Source: an uncultured Flavobacterium sp. (GTDB lineage Bacteria > Bacteroidota > Bacteroidia > Flavobacteriales > Flavobacteriaceae). From it: DNA of 9,185 bases. The notes beneath the pieces are model-generated. The model did no database searches, had not been told where the DNA came from, and worked only from the letters and a program-made list of their open reading frames with translations. The stretch lies in assembly GCF_937967675.1 (NCBI RefSeq), contig NZ_CALBSN010000106.1, positions 1 through 9,185 of the forward strand. The letters are read 5' to 3'. This document shows, piece after piece, positions 6,448-9,185 of this stretch; position 1 is the first letter of the stretch, and each line of letters starts with the position of its first letter. The position numbers and the translations under genes were made by a program.

Positions 6448-7728
6448 ATGTCAGTTTTAGAAAAAATGAGTTCGGCTGAAGCTATTGCATTAGAAGACAA
6501 GTACGGTGCACACAATTATCATCCACTACCAGTAGTTTTAAGTAGAGGAGAAGGCGTTTATGTTTGGGACGTAGAAGGAAAGAAATATTACGATTTCCTT
6601 TCGGCTTATTCTGCGGTAAATCAAGGACATTGCCATCCAAAAATTGTAGGAGCAATGGTAGAGCAAGCAAAAATGTTAACTTTAACATCAAGAGCATTTT
6701 ACAACGATAAATTAGGGGTTTACGAACAATTTGTAACCAACTATTTCGGTTTTGATAAAGTATTACCCATGAACACAGGAGCAGAAGCCGTAGAAACCGC
6801 TTTAAAATTGTGTAGAAAATGGGCATACGAGAAAAAAGGAATCAACGAAAACGAAGCACAAATCATCGTTTGTGACGGTAACTTCCACGGAAGAACGACA
6901 ACAATCATTTCTTTCTCAAACGACGAAAACGCACGTAAAAACTTCGGACCTTATACTGCTGGATTTATTAGTATTCCTTATGATGACATTGATGCTTTAG
7001 AAAAAGCAGTAAATTCATCAAAAAACATTGCAGGATTCTTAGTAGAACCAATTCAAGGGGAAGCAGGAGTTTATACACCTTCTGACGATTTTATCAAAAA
7101 AGCAAAAGCAATTTGTGAAGCAAATAACGTTTTATTCATCGCAGACGAAGTTCAAACAGGTATCGCTAGAACAGGTTCGTTATTAGCAGTTTGTGGAAAT
7201 TGTTCTTGTGAATCAAAATGTGAAAAACAAGAAACGTTTACCCAACCCGATATTTTGATTTTAGGAAAAGCATTATCAGGTGGAGCTTATCCAGTTTCTG
7301 CGGTTTTGGCAAATGATAGCATTATGAATGTGATTAAGCCAGGTCAACACGGTTCTACATTCGGAGGAAATCCAGTAGCGGCTGCGGTGGCTATGGCAGC
7401 TTTAGAAGTAGTTTCGGAAGAAAGTTTGTCTCAAAACGCAAGAAAACTAGGAAAAATCTTCCGTGAAGAATTAGGTAAATTTATCGAAACTTCAAACATT
7501 GCTACTTTAGTAAGAGGTAAAGGACTATTAAACGCAGTTGTTATCAACGATACAGAAGAAAGCGACACCGCTTGGAACATTTGTGTGCGTTTAGCTGAAA
7601 ACGGTTTATTAGCAAAACCAACTCATGGAAACATTATTCGTTTTGCGCCACCTTTAGTTATGAACGAAGAGCAATTGAGAGATTGTGTTTCAATTATCAT
7701 CACAACTTTAAAAGAGTTTGAAAAATAA
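6448..7728 (+). CDS. rocD: Ornithine aminotransferase (ornithine--oxo-acid transaminase)
   Basis: A cytosolic PLP enzyme converting ornithine and 2-oxoglutarate to glutamate-5-semialdehyde and glutamate, linking arginine/ornithine and proline metabolism. The 426 residues form one class-III aminotransferase. Visible are the N-terminal NYHPLPVVLSRGEGVYVWD (23-41), phosphate-binding GAEA (111-114), F147-H148 stacking on the cofactor, IADEVQTG (231-238) with D233 contacting the PLP ring, Schiff-base K274 (LGKALSGG), and STFGGNP (303-309). The SAYSAVNQGHCHP segment and the ADEVQTGIARTG context favour RocD over acetylornithine aminotransferase. Residues 249-258 form an unusual insert with C249, C252, C254 and C258 just before the PLP lysine. 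ATG 6448 is chosen; an upstream TTG (6418) would add ten non-matching residues. It has its own promoter and terminator. Confidence 0.93.
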   Translation: MSVLEKMSSAEAIALEDKYGAHNYHPLPVVLSRGEGVYVWDVEGKKYYDFLSAYSAVNQGHCHPKIVGAMVEQAKMLTLTSRAFYNDKLGVYEQFVTNYFGFDKVLPMNTGAEAVETALKLCRKWAYEKKGINENEAQIIVCDGNFHGRTTTIISFSNDENARKNFGPYTAGFISIPYDDIDALEKAVNSSKNIAGFLVEPIQGEAGVYTPSDDFIKKAKAICEANNVLFIADEVQTGIARTGSLLAVCGNCSCESKCEKQETFTQPDILILGKALSGGAYPVSAVLANDSIMNVIKPGQHGSTFGGNPVAAAVAMAALEVVSEESLSQNARKLGKIFREELGKFIETSNIATLVRGKGLLNAVVINDTEESDTAWNICVRLAENGLLAKPTHGNIIRFAPPLVMNEEQLRDCVSIIITTLKEFEK

Positions 7729-7747
7729 ATAATTGCTTAGTAAATAT

Positions 7748-7780
7748 AAATCCCGATGAAAGTCGGGATTTTTTATTTTT
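7748..7780 (+). terminator. Strong intrinsic terminator after rocD
   Basis: AAATCCCGA (7748-7756) and TCGGGATTT (7763-7771) form a perfect 9-bp stem with a 6-base loop, followed by a T-rich run through 7780. It lies 20 bases after the rocD stop and insulates the OmpA-like gene downstream. Confidence 0.93.
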
Positions 7781-7810
7781 TATTTTAAATTTGATTAAAT
7801 TTTACAAGTA

Positions 7811-8632
7811 ATGAAATATTGTTGTTTCCTATTAGGCATGTTGTTATTCCAAATATCATTTGGACAAGAACAAGCCGTTTTTTATTTTGATAATAATAAG
7901 TTTGAATTGAACAAAACCGAAGCTGCTAAACTTCAAAAATGGATAGCAGGCAATACAACTTCAAAAATTCTTTCCATAACAGGTTCTACAGACGAAGTGG
8001 GAACCTCAGGGTACAACGATACGTTATCGCAAAAACGGGTAAGTCATATCTTCAATCAAATCAAAGGAAAAGTCAACATAAGACTCGATTTCAAAAGTAT
8101 TTCTCTTGGCGAAAAAGGCGCTACTTCAACCAATAAAGCTGAAAATAGAAAAGCCATCATTCACTATTTATTAGAAAAAGATTTAGATAAAGAAAATGAA
8201 GTTTTAGGAATTAAAGTTGCAGTACCTGAAGTTGTTATACCTGAAGATGCACCATTAGAGGAGAAAGTAAGATTGGCAAAAGTTGGAACAAAAATTATAT
8301 TAAAAAATATTAATTTCTATCAAAATACTTTTGCAACTATGCCAGAATCGCAAGGAACATTGTATGATTTACTTTTTATAATGCAAAACAATCCCGATTT
8401 AAGAATTGAAATTCAAGGGCATATTTGTTGTATTGATAAAGATTACCGTAATTTGTCGTTAGATAGAGCAAAACAAATTAAACGTTTTCTCGTTTATAAT
8501 GGTATACAAGAGTATCGTGTTAAGACAAAAGGATTTGGTGTTTCACAACCTATTTACCCAATTCCAGAGGCAACACCAGAACAAGCTGCAGCAAATAGAA
8601 GAGTTGAAATTGAAATTTTAAGTAAGAAATAA
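7811..8632 (+). CDS. Secreted protein with two tandem OmpA-like domains
   Basis: A 273-residue envelope protein, probably periplasmic and contacting peptidoglycan. A signal peptide covers about 1-18 (cleavage near SFG-QEQ). Domain 1 (about 21-120) has the OmpA_C pattern: FYFDNNKFELN (24-34), STDEVGTSGYNDTLSQKR (59-76) with D61 and R76, and NKAENRKAI with R113; it keeps the Asp and Arg that bind diaminopimelate in this family. A Pro/acidic linker (about 125-155) leads to domain 2 (about 158-272) with GHICC (203-207), LSLDRA (215-220) and ANRRVEIEIL (261-270). There the usual TD is replaced by CC (C206, C207), so its peptidoglycan contact may differ. No beta-barrel is present, so this is not a full OmpA porin. 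The stop overlaps the next ATG by one base (TAATG). Confidence 0.88.
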   Translation: MKYCCFLLGMLLFQISFGQEQAVFYFDNNKFELNKTEAAKLQKWIAGNTTSKILSITGSTDEVGTSGYNDTLSQKRVSHIFNQIKGKVNIRLDFKSISLGEKGATSTNKAENRKAIIHYLLEKDLDKENEVLGIKVAVPEVVIPEDAPLEEKVRLAKVGTKIILKNINFYQNTFATMPESQGTLYDLLFIMQNNPDLRIEIQGHICCIDKDYRNLSLDRAKQIKRFLVYNGIQEYRVKTKGFGVSQPIYPIPEATPEQAAANRRVEIEILSKK

Positions 8633-9078
8633 TGAGAAACGTATTAATTGTTTTAATGGTTTTTATCACAGCTTTTTCAATAAGTTGTAATGATTCATGT
8701 GATGAAGGAAATAAGCCAACACCTGCGTCTTTTTTTGTTGAAATTGTGGAGGAAACATCAGGTGAAAATGTGTTTGAAAACACAACCTATACGGCACAGC
8801 AAATTACCATTGAGGATTTAGACGAAGTTGCAATTCCTTATAGATTTATTCAAAACTCGAACATTATTCAAATTTTTCCATCAGTTGTAAATGCTACAGG
8901 AAATTCGTTTTTAATCAAATTAAACAACGAAACAACAATGCAAACAAACGAAATTAATGTCAATTATGATGTTTCGTCTAGCGTAGGAGAATGTTTCACA
9001 ACCTATAAAATTGAGAATATTTTGTTTCCAAATAATACATCAGAATTAGTTGAAGCTGTACATGTTGTAAAAATTTAA
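8632..9078 (+). CDS. Small lipoprotein, DUF6452-like
   Basis: A 148-residue putative lipoprotein of unknown function. The signal runs to residue 18 and C19 is the likely lipidated cysteine (FSISC); C23 and C121 are the other cysteines. It resembles the DUF6452 protein at 2843-3346: both have Cys / short gap / Cys / GxxxTP near the N-terminus, a similar strand ending in Pro (VAIPY here, IEVPL there), EI-x-x-NY before a cysteine at residue 121 in both followed by Phe within two residues, and a VHV(V)KI C-terminal strand. Homology is therefore likely but was read by eye. It is translationally coupled (TAATG) to the double-OmpA gene, so the two products probably work together in the envelope. No terminator is visible. 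Confidence 0.78.
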   Translation: MRNVLIVLMVFITAFSISCNDSCDEGNKPTPASFFVEIVEETSGENVFENTTYTAQQITIEDLDEVAIPYRFIQNSNIIQIFPSVVNATGNSFLIKLNNETTMQTNEINVNYDVSSSVGECFTTYKIENILFPNNTSELVEAVHVVKI

Positions 9079-9080
9079 CA

Positions 9081-9118
9081 AATTCTAAATTCATACTTCT
9101 AAATTCTAAATTTTAGAA
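9081..9118. repeat. AATTCTAAATT repeat and AT-rich palindrome
   Basis: AATTCTAAATT appears at 9081-9091 and 9102-9112, and TTCTAAA-T-TTTAGAA (9104-9118) is a perfect 7-bp palindrome with a 1-base centre. It fills the gap before the -7 box at 9120. It has too little GC for a strong terminator stem. Confidence 0.65.
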
Positions 9119-9119
9119 C

Positions 9120-9127
9120 TATCTTTG
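9120..9127 (+). promoter_or_regulatory. -7 promoter box of the last gene
   Basis: TATCTTTG is a perfect TAnnTTTG match, 26 bases before ATG 9154. No TTG is found at the -33 distance, so the upstream element is degenerate or absent. Confidence 0.5.
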
Positions 9128-9153
9128 CGCCACAACAACAACACACTACATTC

Positions 9154-9185
9154 ATGAGTTCTGATACGAGCAAACGCTACAATTT
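9154..9185 (+). CDS. Start of an unidentified gene (cut by window edge)
   Basis: ATG at 9154 opens a frame reading MSSDTSKRYN before the window ends. It lies a normal distance after a -7 box (9120-9127), which supports a true start. Ten residues are too few to name the product; the KRY near the N-terminus recalls some methionyl-tRNA synthetases, but that is only a guess. Confidence 0.5.
   Translation, partial: MSSDTSKRYN

Noticed and set aside
6482..6826. Minus-strand 114-codon frame opposite rocD
   Set aside because: Low-complexity Leu-rich antisense shadow of the PLP enzyme.
8550..8783. Minus-strand 77-codon frame across the OmpA/lipoprotein junction
   Set aside because: Antisense to two coupled genes with clear signals; no supporting motif.

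Overview
The window looks like a chromosomal segment of a Flavobacterium-type member of the Bacteroidetes. The DNA is AT-rich. Most identifiable promoters match the phylum's TTG / TAnnTTTG consensus, and ribosome-binding sites are weak or absent. The proteins include lineage-typical envelope families (DUF6048, DUF6452, OmpA-like with a GHICC motif). Genes in 1-4910 read leftward and genes from 5034 onward read rightward, with a divergent intergenic region at 4911-5033.

Left accessory region (1-2154). A tyrosine recombinase gene runs off the left edge: 558 codons are visible and the catalytic set is complete. Its N-terminal half appears to contain three degenerate copies of one 50-55-residue module. 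Upstream is a 479-bp gene-free stretch holding a promoter, two 17-bp direct repeats, a long hairpin, and a striking array of at least fifteen consecutive 11-bp units (1931-2095) whose phase never slips. This recombinase-plus-array pair is the most unusual part of the window.

Leftward block (2155-4910). rlmD (23S rRNA m5U methyltransferase with an Fe-S cluster motif) is followed by a 127-bp palindromic intergenic element. Then come two overlapping envelope genes, a DUF6452 lipoprotein and a DUF6048 outer-membrane-type protein, which end at an intrinsic terminator.

Rightward block (5034-9185). The genes are a DUF1003 membrane protein, a DUF1697 protein, rocD (ornithine aminotransferase with a Cys-rich insert), a strong terminator, then a translationally coupled pair: a double-OmpA-domain protein and a small lipoprotein. 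The last 32 bases begin another gene. The small lipoprotein resembles the DUF6452 protein of the left block, so the window carries two 'envelope protein plus Cys-lipoprotein' gene pairs. Apart from the recombinase region, the genes look like ordinary core functions: rRNA modification, arginine/ornithine metabolism and cell envelope.
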